This document shows positions 48,998 through 58,019 of a stretch of 64,000 nucleotides of DNA, piece by piece (within the stretch, counting starts at the first letter, position 1; the number at the start of each line of letters is the position of its first letter). Under the pieces are notes generated by a model. It had not been told where the DNA came from. It searched no databases and worked only from the letters and a program-made list of their open reading frames with translations. Origin of the DNA: JADKFD01 sp050250665 (GTDB lineage: Bacteria > Pseudomonadota > Gammaproteobacteria > Xanthomonadales > SZUA-5); contig JBFWOF010000033.1 of the NCBI GenBank assembly GCA_050250665.1, positions 7,119-71,118 on the forward strand. The letters run 5' to 3'. The position numbers and the translations under genes were made by a program.

Positions 48998-50893
48998 ATG
49001 CTGATACTCGGCATTTCCGCCTACTTTCACGACAGCGCTGCCGCTCTGCTGCGCGATGGCGTGATCGTGGCTGCGGCGCAGGAAGAGCGCTTCACCCGGG
49101 TCAAGCACGATGCGCGCTTCCCCGCGCAGGCGGTGCGCTATTGCCTGCGCGAGGCCGGCGTGGCGCTCGGCGAGGTCGACGATGTGGTGTTCTTCGAGAA
49201 GCCCTTCCTCAAGTTCGAGCGCCTGCTGGAAACCTATCTGGCCTTCGCCCCGCGCGGTTTCGCCAGCTTTGCCACCGCGATGCCGATCTGGCTGCGCGAC
49301 AAGCTGTTCCAGAAGAAGCTGATCGCCGACGAGCTGGCGGCGATTGCGGCTGCGCCGGATCCGGCGGGCTTTGGTGCGTCCAGACAAAGTCTGGACCGAC
49401 CGCCGCCGCCAGACAGGATCTTTGCACTCAAGAACCCGATCGCCTTCTCGGAACACCATCTGAGCCACGCCGCCAGCGCCTTTTATCCCTCGCCCTTCGA
49501 GCGCGCGCTGGTGCTGACCATGGACGGCGTGGGCGAATGGGCCACGACCACGGCGGCCATCGGGGACGGCAACACGCTGAACATCCTGCGTGAGATGCAC
49601 TTCCCGCATTCGCTGGGTCTGTTGTATTCGGCCTTCACCACCTACTGCGGCTTTCGCGTCAATTCCGGCGAATACAAGCTGATGGGCCTCGCGCCCTACG
49701 GCCAGCCGCGCTTTCTGGATCAGATCCGCGAAAATCTGATCGATCTGAAGGCCGATGGCAGTTTTCGCCTGAATCTCGATTACTTCGATTACTGCACCGG
49801 ATTGTCGATGACCAATGCGCGCTTCCACGCGCTCTTTGGCGGCCAGCCGCGCGCGCCCGAAGCGCCGATCGAGACGCGCCATCTGGATCTGGCGGCTTCG
49901 ATCCAGAAGCTCACCGAAGAGATCGTGCTGCGCCTGGCCACCAGCCTCAGGCGCGAAACCGGCGAACACCATCTGTGTCTGGCCGGCGGTGTGGCGCTGA
50001 ATTGCGTGGCCAACGGTCGTTTGCTGCGCGAAGCGGGTTTCGAGCAGATCTGGATCCAGCCCGCGGCCGGAGACGCCGGTGGTGCCCTCGGCGCCGCGCT
50101 CGCCCATTGGCACCGGGCCCAGGGTGCGACTCGCAGCGCCGTCGGGCCGGGCGGCGACGGCATGGCCGGTGCCTTTCTCGGCCCGCAATACGACGACGAC
50201 CAGATCGCGCAGACGCTGGATCGGCTCGGCGCGGTCTATGTCCGATTGACGGATGCCGACCTGCTCGACCGGGCCGCGGCAGACCTCGCCGACGGCCAGG
50301 CCATGGGCTGGTTCCAGGGCCGCGCCGAATATGGACCACGCGCCCTCGGCAATCGCTCGATCCTGGCCGATCCCCGCCGCAGCGACACCCAGTCGGTACT
50401 GAACCTCAAGGTCAAGTTCCGCGAGTCCTTCCGGCCCTTTGCCCCGGCGGTACTAGCCGAGCATGCTCGTGAGTACTTCGACCTCGATGCCGACAGCCGC
50501 TACATGCTGCTGGTGGCGCCGGTGCGCGAGGACCTGCGCCTGCCGGTCGACGCTCAGTGCACCGGGCTGGATCGACTGAAACAGATCCGCTCCAGCATTC
50601 CCGCGGTCACCCACGTCGATTACTCGGCCAGGGTGCAGACCGTCCGTGCCGACAGCAACCCCCGCTTCCATGCGCTGCTGAGCCGCTTCCAGCAACTGAC
50701 GGGTTGCGCCGCACTGGTCAACACCAGCTTCAACGTCCGCGGCGAGCCCGTGGTCGGCTCACCCGAGGACGCCTTCCGCTGCTTCATGGGCACCCATCTG
50801 GATAGCCTGGCCATCGGCAACTGCTATCTGCTCAAGTCCGAGCAGCCGCCGGCGCTGGCTAAGCATTACGCGCACTTGCTTCCAGCGGATTGA
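48998..50893 (+). CDS. Carbamoyltransferase, NodU/CmcH/TobZ family, with an internal repeat
   Basis: 631 residues. N-terminal ASKHA-type domain (ILGISAYFHDSAAALLRDG, QEERFTRVKHDARFP, FSEHHLSHAASAFY with metal-binding His, VLTMDGVGEWATT, GEYKLMGLAPYG) and C-terminal YrdC-like carbamoyl transfer domain (GRAEYGPRALGNRSILADP, VLNLKVKFRESFRPFAPA, NTSFNVRGEPVV). It transfers carbamoyl from carbamoyl phosphate to a hydroxyl of a sugar or antibiotic scaffold. Residues about 127-134 come from a family C palindrome (49376-49397), an addition in a linker. No biosynthetic partner is adjacent. Confidence 0.92.
   Translation: MLILGISAYFHDSAAALLRDGVIVAAAQEERFTRVKHDARFPAQAVRYCLREAGVALGEVDDVVFFEKPFLKFERLLETYLAFAPRGFASFATAMPIWLRDKLFQKKLIADELAAIAAAPDPAGFGASRQSLDRPPPPDRIFALKNPIAFSEHHLSHAASAFYPSPFERALVLTMDGVGEWATTTAAIGDGNTLNILREMHFPHSLGLLYSAFTTYCGFRVNSGEYKLMGLAPYGQPRFLDQIRENLIDLKADGSFRLNLDYFDYCTGLSMTNARFHALFGGQPRAPEAPIETRHLDLAASIQKLTEEIVLRLATSLRRETGEHHLCLAGGVALNCVANGRLLREAGFEQIWIQPAAGDAGGALGAALAHWHRAQGATRSAVGPGGDGMAGAFLGPQYDDDQIAQTLDRLGAVYVRLTDADLLDRAAADLADGQAMGWFQGRAEYGPRALGNRSILADPRRSDTQSVLNLKVKFRESFRPFAPAVLAEHAREYFDLDADSRYMLLVAPVREDLRLPVDAQCTGLDRLKQIRSSIPAVTHVDYSARVQTVRADSNPRFHALLSRFQQLTGCAALVNTSFNVRGEPVVGSPEDAFRCFMGTHLDSLAIGNCYLLKSEQPPALAKHYAHLLPAD
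49376..49397. repeat. Family C palindrome inside a coding gene
   Basis: GCGTCCAGACAAAGTCTGGACC, one base longer than the usual AAGTC core spacing, in frame in the carbamoyltransferase gene, encoding ASRQSLDR. Confidence 0.9.
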
Positions 50894-50954
50894 GCCCGCG
50901 CCGCTTGCAATCCCCCGACGCGCTTATCCGGACTCGCCGAAAATTGAGGGGAAA

Positions 50955-51070
50955 AGCCGGACGCGAAGGACGCGAAGAAAAAGCAGAAAGGCCACGAAGA
51001 AGGCCAGGTGTGTAGCCAGAATTTCCTTCGCGACCTTTCTGATTTTCCTTCGCGACCTTTGCGTCCGGCC
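50955..51070. repeat. Family H inverted repeat
   Basis: GCCGGACGCGAAGGACGCGA ... AAGCAGAAAGG and the inverse CTTTCTGATTTTCCTTCGCG ... CCTTTGCGTCCGGCC. Family B (51096-51118) and half of family D (51151-51187) follow, filling the 389-bp gap to the NatB gene. Confidence 0.65.
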
Positions 51071-51282
51071 TCTGGTTCAGGATTGCCCGTAGCCCTGTGG
51101 GAGCGGCTTCAGCCGCGAACCGGGCTGCGGCGCGCGCAGCACCGAGAGCACTGGATTGCTTCGTCGCTGCGCGCCTCGCAATGACGCATGGTCCCAAAGC
51201 TGCGGGAGCGGCTGCCGCCGCGACCCGGGGTGTCCGGGTCGCCGCAGCGATCGCGGACAGAGTTCGCCCCCGCAGATCCGGC

Positions 51283-52458
51283 TCAGGCCGATATCGCCAG
51301 ATGCTCGCGGTGATAAAGGCGGGCGGCGATGGCGGCGATGATCACGCCGACGATCAGCGTGGCCACGATAGACAGCCCTACCTGCCACAGCACCAGCGAT
51401 TCGCCGCGGACGGTCTGTTCGATCAGCAGCTGGTGGCTGAGCAGGGGCACGCCGTACATCCATTCAGCGGGTTTGACCGGATTCAGCGCCATCAGCATCG
51501 ACGGGATCGCCGGCATGATGATCAGCAGGGTGTTGTAGGTCTGCGCCTCACGAAAGCCCTTGGCGAAAGCCGACACGCTGGTCAGCAGGCCGGCACCGAT
51601 CAACCCCAGCGGAGCCACGATCAGAAACATCATGGCGCACTCGACCGGCCCCATCTTCACGATCATGCCAATCTTCTCCACCGGCAGCATCGGCGTGACC
51701 AGCGAGAAGGCCACCAGCGACAGCGCCAGTGACGCGACTGCGAAAGCGAAGGTGGCGATCAGCTTGCCGCTCATGATCTGGCCACGGCTGACCGGATTGA
51801 TCAGCAACGGTTCCAGCGACTGGCGCTCGCGCTCGCCGGCGGTGGCATCGGTGGCCAGATAGTTGCCACCGGCGAACACCGTCAGGATCAGGAAGTAGGG
51901 CAGCATCGCCAGCAGCATGCCGCTGCGGCTCTGTGGCGTGGACTGGTCGACATCGGCGATCAATATCGGCTGCACCACTTCCGGACTGATGCCGCGCACG
52001 ATCAGCCGCTGAGAGGCGGTCTGGCCGTTGTAGGCATTGAGCATGCGCTCGGCGCGGCGGATGGTCTGTTCGGCCTTCTGCTGCGAACGGTCGACGATCA
52101 GCTCCAGCGTGGCCGCACGGCCATCGCGCCACTGCTCGCCGTACTCGACCGGGATGCGCAGCACCACGTCCTTGTCGCGCTTGCGGATGGCCGCTTCCGG
52201 ATCGGCCGGGGCCTCCTCGATCTTGACCCCCTGGTTCTTCAGCCAGGCGATCAGGCTGGGCGCGTTCTCGGCACCCACCACTGGAAGTTCCAGCGGCTTC
52301 TCGGCCCGCTCCAGACTGACCGAGATGATCAGACCGATCAGGCCGGCGAACAGGATCGGCCCCATCAGCGTGCCGAGCACGAAAGTGCTGAACATGGTGC
52401 GGCGATCGCGCATGTTCTCGCGCACTTCCTTCAGAAAAACGATTCTCCACGGACTCAT
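51283..52458 (-). CDS. natB: ABC exporter permease, NatB-like
   Basis: 391 residues. ABC-2/NatB architecture: TM near residue 22-45 (RDRRTMFSTFVLGTLMGPILF), long extracytoplasmic domain, then five TMs in the C-terminal half (ATAGERERQSLEPLLINPVS in the coupling loop). Exports Na+ in Bacillus NatAB; substrate here is inferred. Its start overlaps the NatA stop by 4 bp. Confidence 0.9.
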   Translation of the reverse strand: MSPWRIVFLKEVRENMRDRRTMFSTFVLGTLMGPILFAGLIGLIISVSLERAEKPLELPVVGAENAPSLIAWLKNQGVKIEEAPADPEAAIRKRDKDVVLRIPVEYGEQWRDGRAATLELIVDRSQQKAEQTIRRAERMLNAYNGQTASQRLIVRGISPEVVQPILIADVDQSTPQSRSGMLLAMLPYFLILTVFAGGNYLATDATAGERERQSLEPLLINPVSRGQIMSGKLIATFAFAVASLALSLVAFSLVTPMLPVEKIGMIVKMGPVECAMMFLIVAPLGLIGAGLLTSVSAFAKGFREAQTYNTLLIIMPAIPSMLMALNPVKPAEWMYGVPLLSHQLLIEQTVRGESLVLWQVGLSIVATLIVGVIIAAIAARLYHREHLAISA

Positions 52459-53189
52459 AGCGACAATCCTTCTTCGGAACCGATGACCTTGACGAAGGCA
52501 TCTTCGAGATTGGCCTCCCCGGTCTGCTCGCGCAGTTCGTCGGCGCTGCCCTGGGCGACCACGCGGCCCTTGGCGATGACCACGATGCGGTCACACAGCG
52601 CGGCGACCTCCTGCATGATGTGGCTGCTGAAGAGCACGCAGCGACCCTGCTCGCGCAGCTGCTGCATGAAGCGCCTGAGGCTGCGCGTGGCCATCACGTC
52701 CAGACCGTTGGTGGGCTCGTCCAGCAGGACATTGCGCGGGTCATGCACCAGCGCTCGGGCGATCGCGGTCTTGACCCGCTGGCCGTTGGAAAAGCCCTCG
52801 GTGCGGCGCCCGGCGATGTCCTCGATGCCGAGTTCACGGATCAGATGATCGGTGCGCGCCTTCAGGGTGGCTTCGTCCAGACCATGCAGCCGGCCGAAGT
52901 ATTCGATGTTTTCGCGCGCGGTCAGACGCTTGTACAGGCCACGGGCGTCCGGCAGCACTCCGAGCTGGCGGCGGGCGCCGTCCGGATCGAGGGTGATGTC
53001 GGTACCGTCCACACGGATGTGCCCGGTCTCGGGTTTCATCAGCGTGTAAAGCATGCGCAGCGTGGTGGTCTTGCCGGCACCGTTGGGGCCGAGCAGACCG
53101 GTGATCTCGCCATCGCGCGCGGTGAAACTGACGCCGTCGACAGCCTTGACCGCGCCGAAGGTCTTGCGCAGATCGGTTAGTTCGAGCAT
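52455..53189 (-). CDS. natA: ABC exporter ATP-binding protein, NatA-like
   Basis: 244 residues. Walker A GPNGAGKTT, NatA-type signature GFSNGQRVKTAIARAL (Asn in place of the usual Gly of LSGGQ), Walker B NVLLDEPTNGLD, and His in LFSSHIMQEVAAL. The start MLELTDLRK follows a GGAGTTCCCC-type ribosome site; the longer frame upstream is GC-rich spacer. Operon with natB. Confidence 0.93.
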   Translation of the reverse strand: MLELTDLRKTFGAVKAVDGVSFTARDGEITGLLGPNGAGKTTTLRMLYTLMKPETGHIRVDGTDITLDPDGARRQLGVLPDARGLYKRLTARENIEYFGRLHGLDEATLKARTDHLIRELGIEDIAGRRTEGFSNGQRVKTAIARALVHDPRNVLLDEPTNGLDVMATRSLRRFMQQLREQGRCVLFSSHIMQEVAALCDRIVVIAKGRVVAQGSADELREQTGEANLEDAFVKVIGSEEGLSL

Positions 53190-53391
53190 GGGGAACTCCG
53201 GGGAAAGATAGGGGCGAGGGGCGTAAGCCGTCGCTCCGGTAGCGCGGCTCCGGCGCGCAGGGGACGGCAAGGGACGACGGCACCGTTCGCGTCGGCGGCC
53301 GCGGCTCGGGCAATCGCGCCGGGCGCCGCGCGCAAGCACTTGCTCGTATCTGTACAAACCGAGGGCGCGCGGACCCAGCCTACAAAACCGC

Positions 53392-54870
53392 TCACGGCGC
53401 ACTCCCCGAAAAATTGAGGAAGAACGGTGCCGGGGTCTGCTCCTGCAGGCATTCGGCATCCAGCGCCTTGGCGTCGGCGGTCTTGATGAACTCGGTCAGC
53501 AGCTTCGGTCCGCAGCCGCGACCCATGACGCTGTGGCCCTGCCCTGGCACGACCAGATGCCGGCCCTTGGGCAGGTTCCTGGCCACCTGATCGCCATAGC
53601 GCGGCGGGGTCACCGGATCAAACTCACCGGAGAGAATCAGGGTCGGCGTGTCGCCGCTCATCGGCTCGTGGAAATCGGCCGGGATCGGGCGCTTGGGCCA
53701 CTGCGCGCACCAATGGGTGACCATGGTGATGAAGTCCTGGCCCAGCAGCAGCTCGTCATCCTGCGGGCGCGGAGCGAAGCCGGCTGCATCCTCGGCGCAC
53801 AGCACCGACCAATGCATGCCGCTGGCGATCTGGCTACCAAGGTCATCGGACATCATCGAAGCCTGCGCCAGCAGCGCGTCGAAGCGCCCTTCCCTGGCCT
53901 CCTGCAGCGTCACCGGCAGCAGCGCCGTGGTCTCGCCTGAATACATGTACATGCGGGCGACCACCGCCAGCGAACCGACATTCAGCGGCATTTCCACGCT
54001 CTCGAAGGTGCGCGGATTGCGCATCGTGGCTGTGCGCGGCCGTTCCCGCAGTTCGGCGGCCAGCTGCTTGAGCGTAGCGTAAGGATCGCCGAACTTCGCC
54101 CCGCACTCGGCGTCGGCCTGGCAACGCGCCAGCTGGGCCTTCAGCGCGTCTTCCAGATTGATCGCGTGCTCGGTGCCCAGTGCCAGCTCATTGGGCACCA
54201 CGCTGTCCAGCAGCAGAGTGCGCACCCGTGTCGGGTAGCGCTTGGTGTAGATCTGACCCATGCGGGTGCCGTAGGACACACCGACCAGATTGACCTGCTC
54301 GGCGCCCAGCGCCTCGCGCACGCGTTCCAGATCGCGCGCGGCGTCTTCGGTGCTGTAAAAGCGCGCATCGTGGGTCTTCCTGACCGACTCCAGACAGCTC
54401 TGCGCCAAGCTGGCAGCCATGTCCGGATCGACATCGACGGCATTCGGGTCGAGATTCTCGGGCTCGGGGCAATTGAAGCGATTCGAGGCCCCGGTGCCGC
54501 GCTGGTCCAGCAGAATCACGTTGCGATTGGCCAGCACGTCCTGGAACACGCCGGCGACCTGACGCCAGGATTCGCGTGCCGACTGGCCGGGACCACCGGC
54601 CAGCATGAACACCGGGTCCGGTTCCGGCTTCGGTGACCGCGAGGGCACCAGCGCAATGGCCAGCTCGATCTCGCGACCGCCCTCGCCGTCCCAGTTTTCC
54701 GGCACCTTGAGCGTGGTGCACTCGGCATTCAGCGGGTTGGTCGGCCGCGTGCCGACCACCGGCAACTCGCATTTTTCGAACTTCAGTTCGCCCAGCTGTC
54801 GCGCGTGTGCGGGTGTGGCCACCAGGGCCACGGCACACAGCAACAGGCCCGGCACGATCATGCGTCTCAT
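53392..54870 (-). CDS. Exported alpha/beta hydrolase, S33 aminopeptidase-like (TAP-like)
   Basis: 492 residues. Signal peptide 1-23 (MRRMIVPGLLLCAVALVATPAHA). Oxyanion MLAGGPGQSA, LLDQRGTGASN, nucleophile in VGVSYGTRMG, Asp in LSGEFDPVTPP and His in PGQGHSVM. Resembles tripeptidyl/proline iminopeptidases of family S33 with a TAP C-terminal domain. A peptidase or esterase is likely; substrate unknown. Overlaps the HTH gene by 4 bp. Confidence 0.92.
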   Translation of the reverse strand: MRRMIVPGLLLCAVALVATPAHARQLGELKFEKCELPVVGTRPTNPLNAECTTLKVPENWDGEGGREIELAIALVPSRSPKPEPDPVFMLAGGPGQSARESWRQVAGVFQDVLANRNVILLDQRGTGASNRFNCPEPENLDPNAVDVDPDMAASLAQSCLESVRKTHDARFYSTEDAARDLERVREALGAEQVNLVGVSYGTRMGQIYTKRYPTRVRTLLLDSVVPNELALGTEHAINLEDALKAQLARCQADAECGAKFGDPYATLKQLAAELRERPRTATMRNPRTFESVEMPLNVGSLAVVARMYMYSGETTALLPVTLQEAREGRFDALLAQASMMSDDLGSQIASGMHWSVLCAEDAAGFAPRPQDDELLLGQDFITMVTHWCAQWPKRPIPADFHEPMSGDTPTLILSGEFDPVTPPRYGDQVARNLPKGRHLVVPGQGHSVMGRGCGPKLLTEFIKTADAKALDAECLQEQTPAPFFLNFSGSAP

Positions 54871-55070
54871 GGCGCTTCCTCGTCGGGGATGAAAATGGAT
54901 TCGATCGCGGCACTGAACAGACCCGCGATCTTGAAGGCGAGCGGCAAGCTCGGATCGTACTTGCCGGTCTCGATGGCATTGATGGTCTGCCTGGACACGC
55001 CGAGGGCATCGGCGAGTTCGGCCTGCGACCAGTTGCGCTCGGCGCGCAGTACTCGCAAACGGTTGTTCAT
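54867..55070 (-). CDS. XRE-family HTH regulator (67 residues)
   Basis: A single helix-turn-helix domain: LRVLRAERNWSQAELADALG VSRQTINAIETGKYDPSLPL; very common small family. Overlap with the hydrolase (ATGA) and a 34-bp gap to the upstream membrane-protein gene imply one operon. Three CAAG-N4-CTTG motifs upstream of that operon are candidate binding sites. Confidence 0.93.
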   Translation of the reverse strand: MNNRLRVLRAERNWSQAELADALGVSRQTINAIETGKYDPSLPLAFKIAGLFSAAIESIFIPDEEAP

Positions 55071-55104
55071 GGCCGGCGCTGACCTCGGCCAAACGGCCGC
55101 GCCA

Positions 55105-55497
55105 TCATTGATATCTCCGGGTCGCGCGCCAGATTCGATAGCCGTAGGCCGAACAGAAGATCGGCAACACGAAGATCACCGGCAACCTCGGCATGCCGGC
55201 AATTTCCAGCAGGCCCCAGGCAAAGGTCAGCCCGCAGGTGAGGATGGCCGCCTCGGCCGCGGCCTCGAACTGCATGCGGCGCTCCAGCTCGTCCTGGCTG
55301 GCCAGAAATCGCAGCAGTTCGCTCAGGGCCACCGCGATCGGAATTGCCGGCACCAGTGCCATCAGGGCTTTCAGCCACAGCGGTTCGACCCGCTTGATCA
55401 GATACACCATCACCAGAATCAGCACGGTATAGGCCGTCATCGCGATCATGAATCGCGTGGTGTAACGACGTTGGGCGGCTCGGCGTTCGGCAGTCAT
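55105..55497 (-). CDS. Small membrane protein in the XRE operon
   Basis: 130 residues with four hydrophobic segments (about 16-33, 42-58, 80-97, 103-120). Motif FLASQDELERRMQFEAAAEA between helices 2 and 3, typical of small proteins paired with XRE-type regulators in proteobacteria. Start MTAERRAAQRR; a start 27 bp upstream is less likely. Role unknown. Confidence 0.88.
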   Translation of the reverse strand: MTAERRAAQRRYTTRFMIAMTAYTVLILVMVYLIKRVEPLWLKALMALVPAIPIAVALSELLRFLASQDELERRMQFEAAAEAAILTCGLTFAWGLLEIAGMPRLPVIFVLPIFCSAYGYRIWRATRRYQ

Positions 55498-55509
55498 AAG
55501 GGGCGGTCT

Positions 55510-55582
55510 CAAGCTTGGGTCCAAGGCTAGTCAAGTGTGCTTGTCATGTCAAGTATGCTTGACCTATAGCCAAGGACACTTG
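55510..55582. promoter_or_regulatory. Array of CAAG-N4-CTTG dyads (candidate operators)
   Basis: CAAGTGTGCTTG (55532-55543), CAAGTATGCTTG (55550-55561) and CAAGGACACTTG (55571-55582), plus CAAGCTTG (55510-55517). Spacings 18 and 21 bp. They sit in the divergent spacer between the XRE operon and darP. Confidence 0.65.
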
Positions 55583-55669
55583 ACGCAAGCCTGAAGACCA
55601 GCTAGGCGAGCCTGCAAACGCAAGCGGTCGCGACTACGATGCAGCGGCCTATTCGGCTAACCTTGGCAG

Positions 55670-56242
55670 ATGAATGCACATGACCAAGATCAGGAAGAAC
55701 TGGGCCCCAGCCGCAGCCAGCGGCGGCGCGACGCGCTGGATGTGCTGGCGCTGGCCGAAAAGCTGGTGGCCCTGACCGCGACCCAGCTACGCGAAGTGCC
55801 CCTGGACGACACGCTGCTGGAACATGTGCGGCTGGCGCAGAAGATCACCGCCCATATCGCGCACAAGCGTCAGGTCCACTTTCTGGCCAAGCTGATGCGC
55901 AAGCAGGACGATCTGGAACCGATCCGCCTGGCCGTCGACAAGCCGCTGGAAGTGCGCCGCAAGGAAACCGCCGAACTGCACCTGATCGAACGCTGGCGCG
56001 AGCGCCTGATCGAGGACGGTGACGAGGCGCTGAGCGAATTGATCGGCAGCTTTCCGGACCTCGACCGCAACCGTCTGCGCCAACTGATGCGCCAGGCTCA
56101 GGTGGAGCGCCGCGAGAATCGCGCCCCCAGTGCCCAGCGGGCGATCTTCCAGATGCTGAAGCCGCTGTTCCGCAGCGAGCCCAACCCGGAGCCGGAAGTC
56201 GAGATCGAGAGCGACGGGGAAGATGCGGAGCAGGATTCCTGA
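55670..56242 (+). CDS. darP: Ribosome-associated protein DarP/YjgA (DUF615)
   Basis: 190 residues. DUF615 hallmarks: PSRSQRRRDALDVLALAEKL, the basic helical bundle, HKRQVHFLAKLMRK and LIGSFPDLDRNRLRQLMRQAQ. Helps 50S subunit assembly in E. coli. An acidic C-terminal tail follows. Family D repeat follows the gene. Confidence 0.93.
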   Translation: MNAHDQDQEELGPSRSQRRRDALDVLALAEKLVALTATQLREVPLDDTLLEHVRLAQKITAHIAHKRQVHFLAKLMRKQDDLEPIRLAVDKPLEVRRKETAELHLIERWRERLIEDGDEALSELIGSFPDLDRNRLRQLMRQAQVERRENRAPSAQRAIFQMLKPLFRSEPNPEPEVEIESDGEDAEQDS

Positions 56243-56299
56243 GCGTTGAGGGCAGTAGGGGCACGGGGCACGGGAAGGGCTACAAAGGCCCGGACCCGG

Positions 56300-56423
56300 C
56301 GTCATTGCGAGGAGCGCGCCTTTAGCCGCGAGCGCAGCGTGGCGGGACGAAGCAATCCAGTGCTTCTGCAGCTGTGCCTCTGCATTGCTTCCCCCGGATC
56401 AATTCCCGCGTCGCACTGACGCC
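56300..56423. repeat. Interspersed repeat, family D, with a family B half copy
   Basis: CGTCATTGCGAGGAGCGCGC ... GAAGCAATCCAG ... GCATTGCTTCCCCCGGATCA; family B half at 56443-56467. These fill 56243-56531. Confidence 0.8.
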
Positions 56424-56531
56424 TTCATGGCGACGAAAGACCATCGCGGATGAATCCGCTCCCACAGGGCCGCCGACAGCATCATGGCGCCGACAGACCA
56501 TGGCTCTTGCGCGCCCTCGCGACCTTCCGCC

Positions 56532-57374
56532 TCAATGCGGCTCGCGCACCAGACCCACGCGCTCGGGCACGCCGGCGAAGCGTTGCTCGATGACGACATT
56601 GCCCTGGGTTTCGCCGGCCTTGACCCGCAGCGGTACCAGCAGCGTGGCCACGCAGCCCGGCGGCGCGTCGGTGCAATCACGCAGGGGTCGACCGTAGGCG
56701 GCTACGACGCCGTCCGGATTGTCGGCCATCGGGTAGGCGGCCAGGTAATAGTCGGCGCCAGTCAGCCCGTCGATACGGAAATGACGCAGTCGTGGCGGCA
56801 GTTCGACGCAGCGGATTGGCAGAGCGGTGCCGACCGGAATGGCGCACACGCGGGTCTCGGTGCTGCCGGCACCCGGATAGGTCAGATGCCCTTCGATCAC
56901 GGCCTGCAGACTGGGGTCGGGCGCGCCGCTGATCTCGCACGAGAGCTGGGTGGCGCCGTCGTCACGTTCGGCCAGGCGGTAGTGCCGCTGAAAATCGTCG
57001 GCCGGCGTGGCCACCAGACCGCGCAAACCGTCTTCAAAGCGCACCCCCAGGCGCGCTTCCACGGCCCGCTGGACACGCTCCTGACCGGACTTGAACACCA
57101 GCGACAGGCGCCGCGTGCCGCCCTGCTGGATGCTGGCGGAGACCTCGACCACACCCAGACCAAAGGCCGAACGACTGCGCGGCAGTTCGCAATTGAGGGT
57201 GTCGACCCCGCGCACATTGGTGCGCCGGCAGTAGTCGGCGTCGGCCCCCAAAGCCTCGGCGAGGGCCTCAGGTCCGCGGCTGATCGCCGCGGCATCCTCG
57301 CACTGCCAGTAGTTGGCGGCCGACAGCGTACTGCTGAGGCCGCAACCGAGTATGAGCAACCATCGGACGTTCAT
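56532..57374 (-). CDS. Unknown secreted protein
   Basis: 280 residues; signal peptide 1-19 (MNVRWLLILGCGLSSTLSA). Mature part has eight Cys in pairs (YWQCEDA, DADYC, TLNCEL, LSCEI, RVCAIP, IRCVELP, RDCTDAPPGCVA), so it is probably disulfide-bonded. Beta-rich second half with ADYYLAAYPMADNPDGVVA. No family recognised. It precedes a small Cys-rich protein gene by 38 bp of upstream gap on the same strand. Confidence 0.8.
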   Translation of the reverse strand: MNVRWLLILGCGLSSTLSAANYWQCEDAAAISRGPEALAEALGADADYCRRTNVRGVDTLNCELPRSRSAFGLGVVEVSASIQQGGTRRLSLVFKSGQERVQRAVEARLGVRFEDGLRGLVATPADDFQRHYRLAERDDGATQLSCEISGAPDPSLQAVIEGHLTYPGAGSTETRVCAIPVGTALPIRCVELPPRLRHFRIDGLTGADYYLAAYPMADNPDGVVAAYGRPLRDCTDAPPGCVATLLVPLRVKAGETQGNVVIEQRFAGVPERVGLVREPH

Positions 57375-57411
57375 CGATGACTCCTCGCGCTTTCAGCGCC
57401 AATCAACAAGA

Positions 57412-57573
57412 TCACTTGCTGGCTTTCTTGCCCTTGCTCTTGCTCTTGCTGGCGGCGGCGGGCGATTCAGCCGATTTCGATGGCTGATCGCCAATGATCG
57501 ACTTGGCCGGGCACACCGAAAAGATCGGGCATTTGCGGCAACCTACTGCCAGGGCAACGGGACAAAGGGTCAT
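57412..57573 (-). CDS. 53-residue Cys-rich protein with basic tail
   Basis: Found on the minus strand and too short for most gene finders. Starts MTLCPVALAVGCRKCPIFSV and continues CPAKS; four Cys at 4, 12, 15 and 21. The tail is Ala/Ser/Lys-rich (SKSKSKGKKASK). GGAG lies 8 bp before the ATG, and the following gene lies downstream. The Cys spacing suggests a metal site. I recognise similar short LCPVA-type proteins in proteobacteria but no function. Confidence 0.75.
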   Translation of the reverse strand: MTLCPVALAVGCRKCPIFSVCPAKSIIGDQPSKSAESPAAASKSKSKGKKASK

Positions 57574-57575
57574 GA

Positions 57576-58019
57576 CAGCCACTCCAGGATTTGAGCTTAC
57601 AGCTTAGGCCTGACCAGTGGAGCGGTCCATCGGTTTGGCATGGGGGATCGGGAAGCGGGCCATCTGCCGGGCGATGGCCCGCGGCTCTTGTAGCCCGAAG
57701 TGCGGGTAGCGCTCTCCGGGCGGTGATGCCAAAGCGCCCTGGTTGGCCGCTATGCAGCGCACCGGGCGAGTTCATGGCCCATGGGCAGTGTCGGGCCGAT
57801 ACAGGCGGATCTCCACGAACCCATGTCGCAAGTTATTGATTTGGCTTCTGCGTGAGCGCAACGCCGACTTTGATCATCTGTAGGAGCGCCCTCGCGGCGC
57901 GACCGCTGCTGCCGACCTGCAGCTTGCCGGTCGCGACGCGAGGTCGCTCCTACAGGCAAGCTGGTGGTTCCTGGCCCGTGCGCAGTGTCGGGCCGAAACA
58001 GGTGGCTCGCAATGACGCA
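57576..58019. other. Repeat-only intergenic region
   Basis: Holds a family G copy (57770-57840), a family A palindrome (57880-57953) and the start of another family G copy (57965-58035) that runs into the next gene. No gene seen. Confidence 0.7.
57880..57953. repeat. REP-like palindrome, family A
   Basis: GTAGGAGCGCCCTCGCGGCG ... GACGCGAGGTCGCTCCTAC. Same ends as the array at 865-1309. Confidence 0.85.

Noticed and set aside
52460..53459. Longer NatA product beginning near 53459
   Set aside because: The extra residues are Arg/Pro-rich spacer. NatA family proteins start at MLELTDL.
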